Shown: piece after piece, positions 4,693 through 5,744 of the stretch
How the letters are laid out: every line of letters begins with the position of its first letter
How positions within the stretch are numbered: the stretch's first letter is position 1
From: Candidatus Pygmaiobacter gallistercoris
Lineage (GTDB): Bacteria; Bacillota; Clostridia; Oscillospirales; Ruminococcaceae
DNA: 5,744 nucleotides
Direction: 5' to 3'
NCBI GenBank assembly: GCA_019113125.1
Contig: DXIA01000176.1
Span: forward strand, 1 to 5,744
The notes under the pieces: model-generated
Databases searched by the model: none
The model's input: only the letters and a program-made list of their open reading frames with translations
What the model was told of the DNA's origin: nothing
Position numbers and translations under genes: made by a program

Positions 4693-5744
4693 TCAGATCG
4701 GGTCGAAGGGATAGACCGGGCGGCGCAGATGGTGGAACTCGAACTCGGTCACCATCTGGTAGCTCTCGCCGGGGGTGTTGGCCATGATGTACCGCTTTGC
4801 GTACTGCTTGAGGTCGGGGTAGATGTAGCCGAACTTGGTCACCAGCAGCTGGTAGTCGCTCATCTGGACCGGCGCGTTCTCGAAACTGACGGTGTGGATG
4901 AAGGAGAAGGGCTGGTCGGTGAGGATGATGTCGACCGATCCGACCCGCAGCAGCGCGCCCCGGCAGCGGGGCAGCGGCGGATTGGTGACCAGCTTGTAGT
5001 CCATCACGTCGAAGAGCGCGACCAGCTCCCCCTCGACCGGCAGCGGGCGGGTGACCTCGTCGATGTCGATGCCGATCGACAGCGCGATCGGGCCGGGGCC
5101 CTGCGCCTCGCAGCGGCGCACCGCCGCCCCGTCGCAGATGCCGCTGACCAGCGCCCGCATCCCGTTCTTGTTCTGGGCCAGCAGCTCCCGCAGCAGCAGG
5201 TTGCTGCCGCCGTTGGTGCCGGCGGTGGGGTTGTCCCCCATGTCGGTGACGCAGACCGGCAGCAGGGGGCTCGACAGCGCGGCGGCGATCGAGCCGGCGG
5301 TGTCGTAGGACTCCATCTCAAATCCGAACTCCCGCCGCTTGGAGAAGGCGAGGTCGGCCAGCCGGCGGGCCAGTGCGCGGCAGTAGGCCTGGTCCTCGGC
5401 CCGGGCCGGGACCACCGCGACGGTGGCGCCGGTGCGGGGCGCGTCGGTCCAGGCAAAGCCGATGTAGAGGCTGGCGCACTCGACCGCGTCGTCCTCCGCC
5501 TCGAGCCGGTCGAGCTCGGCGATCAGCCCCCGGACCGGCTCGGTGGTGGTGGCGGCCATCTCGCCGGGGAAGATCATCGGCACCTTGACCATCTCGGTGG
5601 ACACCTGCCGCCCCTCGTCCAGCGCCCGGGCCAGTGCGGCGGCGGTGCGCCGGTAGGTGTCGGTCTGGTCGGTGTGGGGCGCGGTGTGGTAGCAGCGGAA
5701 GATGTTGACATAGTCGGCGAAATCCGCCTCGAGGTTGCCGTGCA
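4693..5744 (-). CDS. MlrC-family (DUF1485) metalloenzyme, N-terminus outside window
   Basis: The last 349 codons are visible; the frame is open to the right edge. The GTG at 5604 is internal, since family sequence continues upstream of it. The fragment begins with HGN and, 22 residues after that His, has APHTD. In MlrC (the microcystin linearizing enzyme) this matches the 'DLHGN' and 'PHxD' zinc-ligand segments. Next come EMVKVPMIFPGEMAATT, SLYIGFAWTDAPRTGATV and VTDMGDNPTAG (visible residues about 165-175, the family 'aD.aDNPg.G' loop). The C-terminal MlrC domain holds VGSVDIILTD and ends in RRPVYPFDPI. Full members have about 480-510 residues, so roughly the first 130-150 are missing. The family is thought to be zinc hydrolases acting on peptides or related compounds; the substrate here is unknown. 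It leads the barrel and MFS genes. GGSN replaces the usual 'GD..' after the DNP loop. Confidence 0.9.
   Translation of the reverse strand, partial: HGNLEADFADYVNIFRCYHTAPHTDQTDTYRRTAAALARALDEGRQVSTEMVKVPMIFPGEMAATTTEPVRGLIAELDRLEAEDDAVECASLYIGFAWTDAPRTGATVAVVPARAEDQAYCRALARRLADLAFSKRREFGFEMESYDTAGSIAAALSSPLLPVCVTDMGDNPTAGTNGGSNLLLRELLAQNKNGMRALVSGICDGAAVRRCEAQGPGPIALSIGIDIDEVTRPLPVEGELVALFDVMDYKLVTNPPLPRCRGALLRVGSVDIILTDQPFSFIHTVSFENAPVQMSDYQLLVTKFGYIYPDLKQYAKRYIMANTPGESYQMVTEFEFHHLRRPVYPFDPI

Noticed and set aside
5602..5604. GTG as the true start of the MlrC-like gene
   Set aside because: The open frame continues to the window edge and encodes family-typical HGN and APHTD segments, so the GTG is an internal valine codon.

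Overview
The window is very GC-rich, protein-dense bacterial DNA. The genes point to an anaerobic, high-GC member of the Firmicutes (Clostridia, perhaps Oscillospiraceae-like). The evidence is a compact Fe-S assembly operon of iscS-iscU plus an Rrf2 regulator with no hscBA, fdx or iscA, the clostridial style of the Rrf2 C-terminus, strong AGGAGG-type ribosome binding sites and simple U-tract terminators. This assignment is an inference from gene style, not a database result.

Layout from left to right: the last 32 codons of a plus-strand membrane protein end at 99. Two perfect hairpins follow. The second (154-186) is a bidirectional terminator shared with the convergent minus-strand genes. Everything from 185 to the right edge is transcribed leftward, in two units.

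Unit 1, the Fe-S unit, reads iscS (2285 to 1095), iscU (1070 to 639), then an Rrf2/IscR-type regulator (589 to 185). A good sigma-A-like promoter lies at 2342-2370, and a 5+5 bp dyad over its -35 box is a candidate operator. A second promoter-like sequence at 613-642, starting inside the iscU stop codon, could express the regulator on its own. IscS takes sulfur from cysteine, IscU is the scaffold on which clusters are built, and the regulator probably senses cluster supply through three cysteines, giving a feedback loop.

Unit 2, a probable catabolic or uptake unit, reads an MlrC-family (DUF1485) metalloenzyme whose N-terminus lies beyond the right edge (5744 to 4693), an aldo/keto-reductase-like TIM-barrel protein of unknown function (4657 to 3800), and a 12-TM MFS transporter (3803 to 2562) that starts at a TTG overlapping the barrel gene's stop codon. 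It ends at a clear terminator (2384-2414) just upstream of the iscS promoter. A degenerate tandem repeat of about 43-45 bp, including a copy of the MFS stop-codon region, fills the space between the MFS gene and the terminator. The MlrC/barrel/MFS cassette is the least explained part of the window. No RNA genes, insertion sequences or CRISPR arrays were seen.
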